Shown here one piece after another: positions 17,058 through 27,192 of a stretch of DNA of 52,152 bases. The stretch spans positions 1 to 52,152 of the forward strand of contig NZ_JAKIHL010000019.1 of NCBI RefSeq assembly GCF_021608135.1. Direction: 5' to 3'. The position numbers were made by a program, and so were the translations under genes. Below the pieces are notes generated by a model that worked only from the letters and a program-made list of their open reading frames with translations, did not search any database and was not told where the DNA came from. The stretch is from Microaerobacter geothermalis. Its GTDB lineage: Bacteria; Bacillota; Bacilli; DSM-22679. Numbering within the stretch: the stretch's first letter is position 1; each line of letters opens with the position of its first letter.

Positions 17058-18257
17058 ATGGAACTGGATAAAGGACAAAAACTCTTTGATGAGATGGCCA
17101 AAGAAGCATTGGAATACTTATTGGAACAGTTCTGGGTTTTACGGGACAAAGAACCAGATAAATACCAGATGATCCGAGAACGGGAACATGTACTAAGGAC
17201 TTATTGTCTTGAAAAACTGGGGTATCGGTTAATTGTTCACCGCTATTTTGCTAAATTAGAAAAAATCCCAGCTGTTCCTGAAAGTTGGATGGGAATCCAA
17301 ATGTTTAAACAACCTCGGGATTATGCCATCTTTTGTTGCCTGTTCGCTTACTTGGAAGGGAAGGCTGTGGATGAGCAGTTTTTGCTTTCCGATCTTTGCG
17401 AAGAACTCCAAGGGATGTGTCCTGGTGAGGAAAGATTGGATTGGACTCACTATGAACACCGAAAATCCTTAGTTCGTGTTTTACGGTTCTCTGAGGAACA
17501 AGGGGTTATCCGAGTAGTAGATGGGGAGATTGAACATTTTAGTTTTGAGGAGAATCATGAAGTTTTGTACGAAATACCATTAGTTTCCCGATATTTTATG
17601 CGTTCTTATCCGAAGGACTTGTTTCAATTTCATACGAAAGAGGAGATTCTGGATGCAGAGTGGTTGGAGGAAGGGGAAGAGCAAACCGGTACCCGTCGTC
17701 GACATCGTGTGTATCGAAAACTACTCCTCTCTCCAGTCATGTACAGCACGGGCGCTCAAGATGCCGATTTCCTTTACTTGCGCAATTACCGAAATCGGAT
17801 CCAGGAAGATTTAGAAAAACACACGGACTATCGATTAGAGCTATATAAAAATGCAGCACTCCTAAGTATTCCTGAAAGGAAGATGCGCTTAAATCTATTC
17901 CCGGAAAATCGGGGAATCATGGATATTGCGATTCAGTTTGCCGGCTTGGTTCGTGAAATTCGGAATAAGGAAGATATTCCTCTTCAATACGACGGAACAT
18001 TACGCCTGACATGGATTGACTTCGAGAGGTGGGTGTCTTTGTGTAAACAGCGTTTCGCTGGTGGTTGGAGCAAAAATTATCGAGAAGCAACCATTCTTAC
18101 CATTGCCCAAGATTTGTATCAACTTCTTGAAGAGTGGAAAATGGCAACCAAGGAACCTGATACTGGCGTCGTTGTCCTTTATCCATTAATCGCTCGAATC
18201 GTTGGGACATATCCGAAAGATTTCATCGAACAAAAAGGAGAGGGTGAAAGAGATTGA
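17058..18257 (+). CDS. jetB: Wadjet JetB (TIGR02678/DUF2398 family)
   Basis: 399-residue partner, the MukE-like (KITE) subunit of the Jet SMC complex in systems of this DUF2398 type. Helical N-terminal half, LFAYLEGKAVDEQFLLSDLCEELQ winged-helix-like part at about 95-120, and a C-terminal half with RLNLFPENRGIMDIAIQFAG and LTWIDFERWV. GGAGAGAGAG precedes the ATG. It overlaps jetC by 4 nt (TTGA), so the two are translationally coupled. Soluble, no signal peptide. Role from family and context only. Confidence 0.85.
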   Translation: MELDKGQKLFDEMAKEALEYLLEQFWVLRDKEPDKYQMIREREHVLRTYCLEKLGYRLIVHRYFAKLEKIPAVPESWMGIQMFKQPRDYAIFCCLFAYLEGKAVDEQFLLSDLCEELQGMCPGEERLDWTHYEHRKSLVRVLRFSEEQGVIRVVDGEIEHFSFEENHEVLYEIPLVSRYFMRSYPKDLFQFHTKEEILDAEWLEEGEEQTGTRRRHRVYRKLLLSPVMYSTGAQDADFLYLRNYRNRIQEDLEKHTDYRLELYKNAALLSIPERKMRLNLFPENRGIMDIAIQFAGLVREIRNKEDIPLQYDGTLRLTWIDFERWVSLCKQRFAGGWSKNYREATILTIAQDLYQLLEEWKMATKEPDTGVVVLYPLIARIVGTYPKDFIEQKGEGERD

Positions 18258-21200
18258 AGAAGAATAAATGGCAGCTTTATCGTGCAGGTGTCTTTAATTT
18301 CTGGTACTACGATGAAGAAGAATTTCACTTCTCCAATGGGAAACTGCTATTAAGGGGAAGTAACGGGTCTGGTAAGTCTGTTACCATGCAGAGTTTTATC
18401 CCCATACTCCTTGATGGGAAAAAAAGTCCGGATCGCTTGGATCCCTTTGGCTCTAAAGCCCGACGAATGGAAGACTATCTACTTGGGGAAAAAGATGTGA
18501 TTGATCGGGATGAACGGACAGGTTATCTCTATCTGGAATATAAACGAGAGGGAACGGAGCAATACTTAACTACTGGAATTGGATTGCGGGCAAAACGCCA
18601 TAGTCATTTGGATTTCTGGGGTTTTGTTATCCATGATAATCGTAGGATCGGGAAAGACTTTTTCCTCTATAAAACGGAGTACAGTATTGAAGAGGGGAAA
18701 GACCAGAAAATTCCACTCTCAAAAAGAGAGTTGGAGAATCGGATTGAGTTGGGTGGTAAAGTCGTTTTCACCCAATCCGAATATATGGAGCTTGTGAATA
18801 AATATGTGTTCGGCTTTGAATCGATTGAAGCCTATGAAGAATTGATAAAGCTCCTGATACAGCTTCGCAGTCCGAAGTTATCTAAAGATTTTAAGCCTAC
18901 CGTTATTTATGAAATCCTGAATGAATCCCTTCCAGCCTTATCAGATGAGGAGTTACGCCCACTTTCTGACACCATTGAGAACATGGATCAAACAAAGCAA
19001 CAACTAGACCAGCTCATGCGCGACCATCGCTCTTTATCTAAGTTATGCAAACAGTACGATCTCTATAATCAATTTACGTTAGTAGAGAAAGCGGATGGGC
19101 TTTTTCAATCCCGAAAAAAGAGGGACAAACTTCTCCGAAAAGGCGAGGATTTAAGACGTGATCTTTCCCAACAGCAGATTCATCAGGAAAATATTATCAA
19201 GCAGCTATCCGGGTTATCCCAAGAAGAACAGGTGTTAAAGGAAGAAGAGAAGCAGCTAAGGGAACATGATGTCTTCCGGGCAGAAACAGAAAAACAGGAA
19301 CTGGAACAAAAGATTGCAGAAAAAAAGCAGCAATTGTCGGACAAAGAAAAGGCATTAGAGCAAAAAATACAAAGTGAATGGAAACTTCGCGATCAGATTT
19401 ACTGTGAAGAAACAAATATCAAAAAACTTCAGGATCAGATCACTGGTCTTATAGAAACTCTTGATTGTGAGGCGAGTGAAGCTGAATATGAGTATCATAC
19501 AATTGCCGTAAATGAATTTAAACGGAATCAGGATGGGGATTATGGGTTTGCTCTTTGGAAAAAGGAAGCCCAGGAATACGATGGTCAGCTAGAAAATATC
19601 CTTAAAGTCTTGAGGGAGCAAAGTAGAGCAAAGGAAAGGTATTTGGATGCAGATAAAGAGCTTGGGGAAGCAAAGAAAGCACTGGATTTAAAACGAAGCG
19701 AAGAAAAAAAATGGGAAAATCTATTTGAAGAAGAGAAAAAACGATTCTTGGAAGAGTTTCATCATTGGCGAAAGAGAAATACGACTTTATCATTAACCGA
19801 CGACGATGTACAATCTACGGCTCAGCGTATTATGCAATATTATGAACCGTATCGAATGGAAGATGTTCGCTCCTTTGTAACCCAGGCATATCATCAACAA
19901 TATCGTAAGCTCCTGGATGCGTTGGCCGAGAGTGATCAAAAACTACAAGTAAAGAAGCGAGAAATCGAAGAAAAGAAATTGGAATTACAGAATTGGAAAA
20001 TGATGAAGGATCCGGAACCCCCTCGAAATCCACAGACCAATGAAGCAAGAAATAAGTTGCAACAAGAAGGAGTCCCTTTTGTTCCTTTTTTTGTTGCCGT
20101 TGAATTTCATGAGTGGGTTACCCAGGAACAACGGGAACGGATCGAATCGGCCATTTATCATATGGGATTATTGGATTCCCTTATCGTACCAGAACCTTAT
20201 CTGGATCAAGTTCTTGATTGTGACCGAATCCTTCAACCGAATCCTCAACTGTTTGCCCATACTTTGGCAGACTATTTGCTGCCGACTTCTGTTGAGGGGG
20301 TAGAGGTGTCTTTAGAAGATATTGATAACGTTCTTCGAAGCATCCTTATCGATGAATCAGGGGAAAATGTAACATCCATCAGAGAGGATGGTACCTACCA
20401 AATTGGTCTTATTCGCGGACATGCTCCCAAGGAAGATCAATCGATTTATATTGGCAAAGAAGCCCGGCGCAAATATCGGCAACGGATGATCGACCAACTG
20501 CAGGAGGAATTGGAAGGGTTACAAAGGGAATATCAGCAGTTAGTAGAAGTTTCTTCTGGTTTACAGAAAAGTCAAAAACAATTGGAGACTGAATTAGAAG
20601 AATATCCATCGGATCAAGATGTATATGAGGCGTATCATACCCTCGTAGACATACGCAGACAAGTAAAAGGCTGCATCGATGAGGTAGAACGGAAGAATCA
20701 AAAGGTAAAAGAAACACTGGGAAAATGGGAAACGGTACGAAGTGAGTTGCGCAAGCTGACGGAGAACATTTCCATCGAGGTTACAGAGGAGGCCTATGAA
20801 TCTGCAAGACGTTTTATGAAAGACTATTTAAAGGATTTACAAGAATTAGAACTCACGTATAAAGATTATTTCAACAGCAAACGGTTACTGCAACAGCTTC
20901 AAGAACGGTTAGATGAAATGATCCTTGATGTGGATAGTTTAAAAGGAGAGCAGAATGTTCTTGAAGGAGAATTAAGTAAGCTTACCAAGCTATTGGATCT
21001 GGTTCAGCATAGACTTCAGGAGCTAGGAGCCGACGAGATTCGTAAACGGATTACAGAAGTCATTCAACGACTAAGCGAAATTCCTAACGAAAAAGAACAT
21101 TACATTGAGGAAAGAGAAAACGTTCGCCATCGAATCGAGAGAATTGAGCAAGAGATGACAGATCATCAAAGGGAACTCCAAATGGCACAGATCTTCTTTC

Positions 21201-22447
21201 AAAAATGGCTTCAAGTCTTTGAAGAGGATGACAAACTACAATTCGTTTCTCCAACGGAATCTGCCAGTTGGGAATCAGAGGAAAATATCATGAAACGGGC
21301 AAAAGCGATACTGGAGGAATTTGGACACCTTTTGACTGACTCCAATCTCGATAAGGAAAAGGTGACCGAACGATTAAATCGAGTCTATTATCAAGAACAG
21401 GGAGTCTTGGTTGAATATCGTCTTACGCAGGAAACCACCTTAGAAGTTACCGACTTACCTGTAATTGTTGATGATGAGATGTTACGAATACAAAGTGAGA
21501 ATCTCCGGCAAAAATCCAGAAGAATCCAGCTTCTCATGGAGTATAACGGGAAACGGGTAAGTCCTTACTTCGTATTGAAGCAAATGGATCGTGATATAGC
21601 CCTGCAGCAACAAATCCTAAATGAAAAAGATCAAGAACTGTATGAAGAAATTATTATGAATAGTGTCGGAAGAATTATACGCGCCCGTATAAACCGTGCC
21701 GAAAAATGGGTAGAAAAAATTAACCACCTGATGAGCGAACGCGATACCTCAAGTGGGTTAACGTTCTCTATTGCCTGGAAGCCAAAGACTGCCGATGATG
21801 ATGATGAGCTGGATACGAAAGAACTGGTTGACCTTCTCCGTTCTGACCCCCGTTTGTTGCGAGAAGTGGATATGCAGCGCATCACTCAACATTTTCGTTC
21901 CAAGATTCGTCGTGCAAAAGAGTTATTGGAAGATAAGGGGTATGGTGATACTCTTCATCAGTTGATTAAGGAGATGCTTGATTATCGTAGATGGTTTTCT
22001 TTTATTCTATATTATAGAAGAGAAGGGGAACAACGCAAAGAACTGACCAATCATGTATTCTTTACATTTAGTGGCGGGGAGAAGGCGATGGCCATGTACA
22101 TTCCGCTCTTCTCTGCAGCCTATTCTCGTTACTTAGAAGCTAGAGAGGATGCACCGTACATTATCTCGTTGGATGAAGCATTTGCAGGAGTTGATGAAAA
22201 TAATATTCGCGACATGTTTGACCTTGTAGAAAAACTTGGTTTTAACTATATTATGAACTCCCAAGCACTGTGGGGCGATTATGATACGGTATCTTCCCTT
22301 TCGATCTGTGAACTGGTTCGACCAAAGAATGCACCCTTTGTTACTGTGGTTCGTTACCATTGGGATGGAAAGGTACGTCATCTATTACACCAACAGGATG
22401 ACTTTGAAGACGATTATGAAGAAGTAAGCTTAGCAGGGATAGAATGA
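18254..22447 (+). CDS. jetC: Wadjet JetC, SMC/MukB-like ATPase (TIGR02680)
   Basis: 1397 residues. The head begins with Walker A GSNGSGKS (residues 35-42), followed by long coiled coils (about 265-560 and 770-1080) around a central hinge-like domain near 610-740, and ends with the signature FSGGEK (1272-1277) and Walker B YIISLDEAF (1302-1310). This is the motor that extrudes DNA loops; in Wadjet it presents small circular DNA to JetD for cleavage. It starts with TTG after AAGGAG and overlaps both neighbours by 4 nt. No frameshift or missing ATPase motif is seen, so the motor looks intact. Confidence 0.92.
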   Translation: MKKNKWQLYRAGVFNFWYYDEEEFHFSNGKLLLRGSNGSGKSVTMQSFIPILLDGKKSPDRLDPFGSKARRMEDYLLGEKDVIDRDERTGYLYLEYKREGTEQYLTTGIGLRAKRHSHLDFWGFVIHDNRRIGKDFFLYKTEYSIEEGKDQKIPLSKRELENRIELGGKVVFTQSEYMELVNKYVFGFESIEAYEELIKLLIQLRSPKLSKDFKPTVIYEILNESLPALSDEELRPLSDTIENMDQTKQQLDQLMRDHRSLSKLCKQYDLYNQFTLVEKADGLFQSRKKRDKLLRKGEDLRRDLSQQQIHQENIIKQLSGLSQEEQVLKEEEKQLREHDVFRAETEKQELEQKIAEKKQQLSDKEKALEQKIQSEWKLRDQIYCEETNIKKLQDQITGLIETLDCEASEAEYEYHTIAVNEFKRNQDGDYGFALWKKEAQEYDGQLENILKVLREQSRAKERYLDADKELGEAKKALDLKRSEEKKWENLFEEEKKRFLEEFHHWRKRNTTLSLTDDDVQSTAQRIMQYYEPYRMEDVRSFVTQAYHQQYRKLLDALAESDQKLQVKKREIEEKKLELQNWKMMKDPEPPRNPQTNEARNKLQQEGVPFVPFFVAVEFHEWVTQEQRERIESAIYHMGLLDSLIVPEPYLDQVLDCDRILQPNPQLFAHTLADYLLPTSVEGVEVSLEDIDNVLRSILIDESGENVTSIREDGTYQIGLIRGHAPKEDQSIYIGKEARRKYRQRMIDQLQEELEGLQREYQQLVEVSSGLQKSQKQLETELEEYPSDQDVYEAYHTLVDIRRQVKGCIDEVERKNQKVKETLGKWETVRSELRKLTENISIEVTEEAYESARRFMKDYLKDLQELELTYKDYFNSKRLLQQLQERLDEMILDVDSLKGEQNVLEGELSKLTKLLDLVQHRLQELGADEIRKRITEVIQRLSEIPNEKEHYIEERENVRHRIERIEQEMTDHQRELQMAQIFFQKWLQVFEEDDKLQFVSPTESASWESEENIMKRAKAILEEFGHLLTDSNLDKEKVTERLNRVYYQEQGVLVEYRLTQETTLEVTDLPVIVDDEMLRIQSENLRQKSRRIQLLMEYNGKRVSPYFVLKQMDRDIALQQQILNEKDQELYEEIIMNSVGRIIRARINRAEKWVEKINHLMSERDTSSGLTFSIAWKPKTADDDDELDTKELVDLLRSDPRLLREVDMQRITQHFRSKIRRAKELLEDKGYGDTLHQLIKEMLDYRRWFSFILYYRREGEQRKELTNHVFFTFSGGEKAMAMYIPLFSAAYSRYLEAREDAPYIISLDEAFAGVDENNIRDMFDLVEKLGFNYIMNSQALWGDYDTVSSLSICELVRPKNAPFVTVVRYHWDGKVRHLLHQQDDFEDDYEEVSLAGIE

Positions 22448-23811
22448 AAGAGGGATTTTACATGGACCATAAAGTAATGGAGGCCGTTCAATACTTTCAA
22501 AAAGAGAAGGGATTTCAGCGACTCTTTCATCTTTTTATCCAAAAATATAAAGGATTAGGGCGAATTGGCGGAAGTGTAACACTTACCAATCTTACCAATC
22601 AGGAGAGGGAGGCCCTCTCCTTATTTTTCCGAAACGATTATTCTAATCAAGAAACCGTAGTCATTTCATTGGCTAAATTTGCGAAAAGCCTAGAGCATAC
22701 GAAATTTGCAGGGGTAGACTTTAAACAAATTCTTGACGGTTATATTGGTGAAGAGCTGTTAAGTAATCAGGAAGAAAAAAGCTTATATGAGTTGCAAAAA
22801 CAGAAGTTTTTTATGGATTTGATCGCTGATCATTCACACCCGTACTGTCAATTATGGCTGACATCCGTTATAGAAAAAGGAACTGGAAGCCGTGGGATTC
22901 ACATGGCGTATGATAAAGATCCCTCAGCATTGAGAATGCAATTAACCCATGTCTTGCAAGGGATCTCCCAATTACCACAGCCCGATAAACGCCTTTCAGT
23001 ATTTGCTAGTCAAATAACTGGGGATCCCCATGGTTTCGATGTAGATTCAGAACAGGGAAGATTCTTTATTACAGCCCTGCAATGGATTCGTCATCAAGAA
23101 GTAGGAAATCCTATTATCTCCTCACCATCTGCAGAAGAGGTTACAGAGTTGCTTCATTATTTTGGCTTGATTCGTGATGATCTTTTAAATTTCGTGACGT
23201 GCACAGGGATCATAGGCTTTAATGGGGATCTCCCGATTCCGATGTGGGTAAATGCTTGGGAAAATGGAAATATCCTTAATGTTCCTCTAAGAGAAATCGT
23301 GCGGGTTCGAGACTTTCTTCCAGCAAACTCCCAAACAATGAAATCCACACCCCATGTTGTATTTGTCATCGAAAATTCTGGTGTTTTTTCGGCGGTTCTT
23401 GATTATCTGGAAGAAGTACAACGTCACTCACGCTCATTAAAATTTCCTCCAATGATTTGCACCCATGGTCAATTTAAGTTAGCAGCATTATTAATGTTAG
23501 ATAAACTGGTGGCAAACGGGACAACCATATTCTATTCCGGGGATTTTGATCCTGAAGGACTGCAAATGGCTCAACGTCTAATTGATAGGTATCCAGGTTC
23601 AGTAAAAATGTGGAGATATGGTACGGAAGATTATGCAAAGTGCATTTCCACTGTTAAGTTAAATGATACCCGGATTAAGAAGTTGGCATCCATAAGTGCA
23701 AATGAACTGACTGGAATCCGTGATTTGATGATAATCCATCGAAAAGCAGGCTTTCAGGAAGAATTAATCGATGATTTAGTAAAGGATTTGGAGAGGGGTT
23801 TCCATCAATAA
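22444..23811 (+). CDS. jetD: Wadjet JetD, TOPRIM nuclease (TIGR02679, DUF3323/DUF2399)
   Basis: About 455 residues. The C-terminal TOPRIM domain shows the catalytic Glu strand VVFVIENSGVFSAV (about 303-316) and the acidic metal site FYSGDFDPEGLQMA (about 363-376), related to Spo11/topo VI subunit A. The N-terminal part is DUF3323-like and may contact DNA and JetA. JetD is the nuclease that cuts plasmids in Wadjet. ATG at 22444 overlaps jetC; ATG at 22462 with AGAGGG 8 nt before is equally plausible. Last gene of the operon, followed by a terminator. Confidence 0.9.
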   Translation: MKEGFYMDHKVMEAVQYFQKEKGFQRLFHLFIQKYKGLGRIGGSVTLTNLTNQEREALSLFFRNDYSNQETVVISLAKFAKSLEHTKFAGVDFKQILDGYIGEELLSNQEEKSLYELQKQKFFMDLIADHSHPYCQLWLTSVIEKGTGSRGIHMAYDKDPSALRMQLTHVLQGISQLPQPDKRLSVFASQITGDPHGFDVDSEQGRFFITALQWIRHQEVGNPIISSPSAEEVTELLHYFGLIRDDLLNFVTCTGIIGFNGDLPIPMWVNAWENGNILNVPLREIVRVRDFLPANSQTMKSTPHVVFVIENSGVFSAVLDYLEEVQRHSRSLKFPPMICTHGQFKLAALLMLDKLVANGTTIFYSGDFDPEGLQMAQRLIDRYPGSVKMWRYGTEDYAKCISTVKLNDTRIKKLASISANELTGIRDLMIIHRKAGFQEELIDDLVKDLERGFHQ

Positions 23812-23850
23812 GAGGGTACCCCTAAATACTTTGGGGAACCCTCTATTTTC
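23811..23850. terminator. Bidirectional terminator between jetD and malate synthase G
   Basis: AGAGGGTACCCC pairs with GGGGAACCCTCT around a TAAATACTTT loop (one mismatch), followed by ATTTTC. It separates convergent genes and probably stops both. Confidence 0.75.
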
Positions 23851-23863
23851 ACAAAAACGCAGC

Positions 23864-26059
23864 TTATCGTTTTAGGGATGCCTTCTCGGCTGCCAGCTTG
23901 GCCTTAAATTCCAGGCGACGGCGGTGCAATATTGGCTCGGTGTAACCATTTGGCTGTTCATAGCCTTTGAAGACCAAATCGCAGGCAGCTTGAAATGCTA
24001 CAGAGTTATCATAATCCTCAGCCATAGGACGGTATGCGGGATCTCCTGCGTTTTGTTCATCCACCACTTTGGCCATACGTTTCATCGTTTCCAAGACCTG
24101 GTCCTTCGTACAAATGCCATGGTGAAGCCAGTTTGCCATGTGTTGACTGGAGATACGCAATGTGGCACGATCTTCCATAAGGGCTATGTTGTTAATGTCA
24201 GGCACTTTGGAACAGCCAATCCCTTGTTCTACCCAACGGACCACATAACCTAATATCCCTTGAGCATTGTTATCCAGTTCCTGTTGGATTTCTTCAGGAC
24301 TCCATTGAGGGTTCTTAGCCACAGGAATGTCCAGAATATCATCCCGGAGATCTCGAATGGTTTCTTTTAATTTATTTTGAACTTCCTTCACATCAATTTG
24401 GTGATAATGGAGAGCGTGCAATGTAGCTGCAGTAGGTGAGGGTACCCATGCAGTATTCCCGCCTGCTTTGAGATGACCAACTTTTTGCTCCAACATTTCC
24501 TTCATCAGATCTGGCATAGCCCACATTCCTTTACCAATCTGGGCACGCCCTTGAAAGCCACAGGCTAATCCGACGTTCACATTGGATTGTTCATAGCTTT
24601 GTAACCATCTTGATGATTTCATGTCATTTTTGCGAATCATAGGTCCTGCTTCCATAGAAGTATGAATTTCGTCACCGGTTCGATCCAGGAATCCCGTATT
24701 AATAAATACAACTCGATCCTTCACTTGTCGAATGCAAGCCTTCAGGTTTAAAGAAGTGCGACGTTCCTCATCCATCACACCTATTTTAAGGGTATTGCGT
24801 TCCAGGCCAAGCATGTCTTCAACACGGTCAAATAGTTCGTTAGCAAAAGCCACTTCTTCCGATCCATGCATTTTCGGCTTAACAATATAGATTGACCCTT
24901 TAGAGGAATTTTGATATTTGCCGTTTCCCAAGAGATCGTGCTTCCCGATGAGGCTAGTGATAACAGCATCCAAAATCCCTTCAGGAACCTCCTGGCCTGC
25001 CTGATCCAATATCGCATTTATTGTCATCAAATGTCCAACGTTACGGACAAACAAGAGTGAACGCCCACGCAAGCTAAATTTCTCTCCAGAGGGGGATGTG
25101 TAGGTACGGTCAGGATTAAGGGTCCGTGTCATTAATTTATTACCTTTGTCGAAGGTAGCGGATAAATTTCCTTTCATTAGGCCCAACCAGTTCCTGTACA
25201 CCTCTACCTTATCTTCTGCATCCACAGCAGTAACAGAGTCCTCGCAATCCATGATGGTTGTCAGAGCCGCTTCAATGATAATATCTTTGACGCCCGCCTG
25301 ATCCGTTTTGCCGATAGGATGACTGCGATCAATTTGGATTTCAATATGCAAGCCGTTATTTTTTAATAATATTGCAGAAGGTTCCTCAGGCTGTCCCTGA
25401 TAGCCCGCAAGCTTTGAATTATCTCTAAGTCCGGCTGTTTCTCCATTTCTAAGTAAAACAGACAATTGTCCATTGGCGATCGAATACTGTACAGCGTCTT
25501 TATGTGAGGATTTTGTTAAGGGTGCTGCTTGATCCAAGAATTCTTTGGCATAGGCAATGACTTTTTCACCACGTTTCGGATTGTAAGTGCCTGTGCGTTC
25601 CGCTCCTCCGTCCTCATCGATCGCATCTGTTCCGTACAGTGCGTCGTAAAGGCTTCCCCAGCGAGCATTCGCCGCATTAAGAGCATAACGGGCATTACTG
25701 ACCGGAACAACCAACTGTGGTCCGGCTTGCACCGTAATTTCATCGTCTACCCCTTGGGTGGTAATCTCAAAATCTTCTACCTCTGGTTCCAGATAGCCAA
25801 TCTCTTGCAAAAATGATTTATATTTTCCAAAATCAAAACTTTCTTTATGATCCTGATGCCATTTATTTATTGCCTCTTGCATTTCATCGCGCTTGGCTAA
25901 CAACGCCTTGTTTTTTGGTGTCAAGTCATGTATCAAGGTATCTAAGTCGGACCAAAACTGCTCACTGGTCAATCCGCTGCCTGGAAGGGCTTCTGAATTA
26001 ATAAACTCATAAAGAACTTGTGCTACTTTAAGATTACCCACTTTTATAAAATCGTTCAT
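23864..26059 (-). CDS. glcB: Malate synthase G
   Basis: 731 residues, the monomeric G form rather than the 530-residue A form. Family marks in order: MEDC-type catalytic region [20 protein letters not shown] (about 265-285), [29 protein letters not shown]-like stretch ([18 protein letters not shown]), [18 protein letters not shown] and [17 protein letters not shown]-like sequence. It condenses glyoxylate and acetyl-CoA to malate. AAGGGAGGAG precedes the ATG. No isocitrate lyase is nearby, so glyoxylate may come from glycolate or purines. Divergent from a LysR gene that may control it. Confidence 0.96.
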   Translation of the reverse strand: MNDFIKVGNLKVAQVLYEFINSEALPGSGLTSEQFWSDLDTLIHDLTPKNKALLAKRDEMQEAINKWHQDHKESFDFGKYKSFLQEIGYLEPEVEDFEITTQGVDDEITVQAGPQLVVPVSNARYALNAANARWGSLYDALYGTDAIDEDGGAERTGTYNPKRGEKVIAYAKEFLDQAAPLTKSSHKDAVQYSIANGQLSVLLRNGETAGLRDNSKLAGYQGQPEEPSAILLKNNGLHIEIQIDRSHPIGKTDQAGVKDIIIEAALTTIMDCEDSVTAVDAEDKVEVYRNWLGLMKGNLSATFDKGNKLMTRTLNPDRTYTSPSGEKFSLRGRSLLFVRNVGHLMTINAILDQAGQEVPEGILDAVITSLIGKHDLLGNGKYQNSSKGSIYIVKPKMHGSEEVAFANELFDRVEDMLGLERNTLKIGVMDEERRTSLNLKACIRQVKDRVVFINTGFLDRTGDEIHTSMEAGPMIRKNDMKSSRWLQSYEQSNVNVGLACGFQGRAQIGKGMWAMPDLMKEMLEQKVGHLKAGGNTAWVPSPTAATLHALHYHQIDVKEVQNKLKETIRDLRDDILDIPVAKNPQWSPEEIQQELDNNAQGILGYVVRWVEQGIGCSKVPDINNIALMEDRATLRISSQHMANWLHHGICTKDQVLETMKRMAKVVDEQNAGDPAYRPMAEDYDNSVAFQAACDLVFKGYEQPNGYTEPILHRRRLEFKAKLAAEKASLKR

Positions 26060-26148
26060 TTTATAACTCCTCCCTTAATATTATTAATTTCTAAATTTTG
26101 AAAAAACCGAAGAGAAAAGCATTCCGTAGGCTTTGTTTGGTTTGTAAT

Positions 26149-26191
26149 TAGTATATAATAAATGATACTATATCAAAAATATATATTTTGA
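26149..26191. promoter_or_regulatory. Two palindromes in the glcB-lysR divergent promoter region
   Basis: TAGTAT-N10-ATACTA (26149-26170) and TCAAAA-N7-TTTTGA (26173-26191) lie side by side between the divergent starts. Dyads with T and A arms at this spacing are usual for LysR regulators, which repress themselves and activate the divergent gene. Binding by the adjacent LysR protein is inferred. Confidence 0.5.
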
Positions 26192-26233
26192 ATCTCTATT
26201 ATGCCTTTTAGTTATAAAGTGGGGTGATTCCAG

Positions 26234-27121
26234 GTGGATATTCGTCATCTAGAATATTTTTCAGAGGTAGCTAAACATCTGAGCTTTACAAAGGCTGCTT
26301 CTGCTCTACACGTTTCACAGCCATCCATCAGTAAAGCAATTAAAAGTTTAGAAGCGGAGTTGGGCGTACCTTTGTTTTATCGTTCTTCCAAGCAGTTAGA
26401 ATTAACGGATGCCGGAAAAGCAGTCTTAGTCAATGCAAAGAATGTTTTGGAAGTATTTCACAATCTTACTTCTGAGCTAAACGATGTGATGGAATTAAAA
26501 AAAGGAGAAATCAGAATTGGAATTCCGCCGATTGTGGGGGCTGCTTTTTTCTCAAAATTAATCAGTCAGTTTAAAGAAGTTTATCCATTGGTCGAGATCA
26601 CTTTAGAGGAAGCAGGAACAAAAGTAATTAAACAAGAAGTAGAAAACGGGTCATTAGATATCGGGTTAATTTGTAGCGTACCCATTCAAAGCGACAGTTT
26701 TGAATTTAAAAAACTGTTGATCGATCCACTCATGTTAATTGTGCATCGTGAACATGTCTTAGCTTCAAGAAGGATCATCCATTATTCAGATCTACAAAAC
26801 GAATCCTTTATTTTATATCGTAAGGATTTTTCGCTTTATGACAGAATTATTGAAGAATGTGCAAAAAATGGATTTCAGCCAAATGTAGTATGCGAGACAT
26901 CCCAAAAAGACTTAATGATCGAATTGGTAGAAGCAAAATTGGGAGTCGCGTTATTACCTGGAAAAATATGTGAAAAAATAAGTAGTGGAAAAATTATCGC
27001 TCTCCCTATGTACCAATCTAAAGTTAACCTGGAATTAGGGATGATATGGAAAAAAAATAAATACTTACCCTTTTGTGTGCGAGAATTTATCTCAATGGCC
27101 AAACAATTCTATAAAGAATAG
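26234..27121 (+). CDS. LysR-family transcriptional regulator
   Basis: 295 residues. Helix-turn-helix at residues 15-50 (LSFTKAASALHVSQPSISKAIKSLEAELGVPLF region), then a periplasmic-binding-like effector domain (about 90-290) starting GEIRIGIPPIVGAAF. The N-terminus resembles the CidR/YwbI group. GTG start with GTGGGGTGATTCCAG upstream. Its divergent arrangement with malate synthase G and the shared palindromes suggest it regulates glcB; a glyoxylate or TCA-acid effector would fit but is not shown. Confidence 0.9.
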   Translation: MDIRHLEYFSEVAKHLSFTKAASALHVSQPSISKAIKSLEAELGVPLFYRSSKQLELTDAGKAVLVNAKNVLEVFHNLTSELNDVMELKKGEIRIGIPPIVGAAFFSKLISQFKEVYPLVEITLEEAGTKVIKQEVENGSLDIGLICSVPIQSDSFEFKKLLIDPLMLIVHREHVLASRRIIHYSDLQNESFILYRKDFSLYDRIIEECAKNGFQPNVVCETSQKDLMIELVEAKLGVALLPGKICEKISSGKIIALPMYQSKVNLELGMIWKKNKYLPFCVREFISMAKQFYKE

Positions 27122-27192
27122 TCCTTTGGACATTACCCCTACAAGCTATAGAAACTGTTGGTTAGACACATGTGGAATGTGGTATCCTATGT

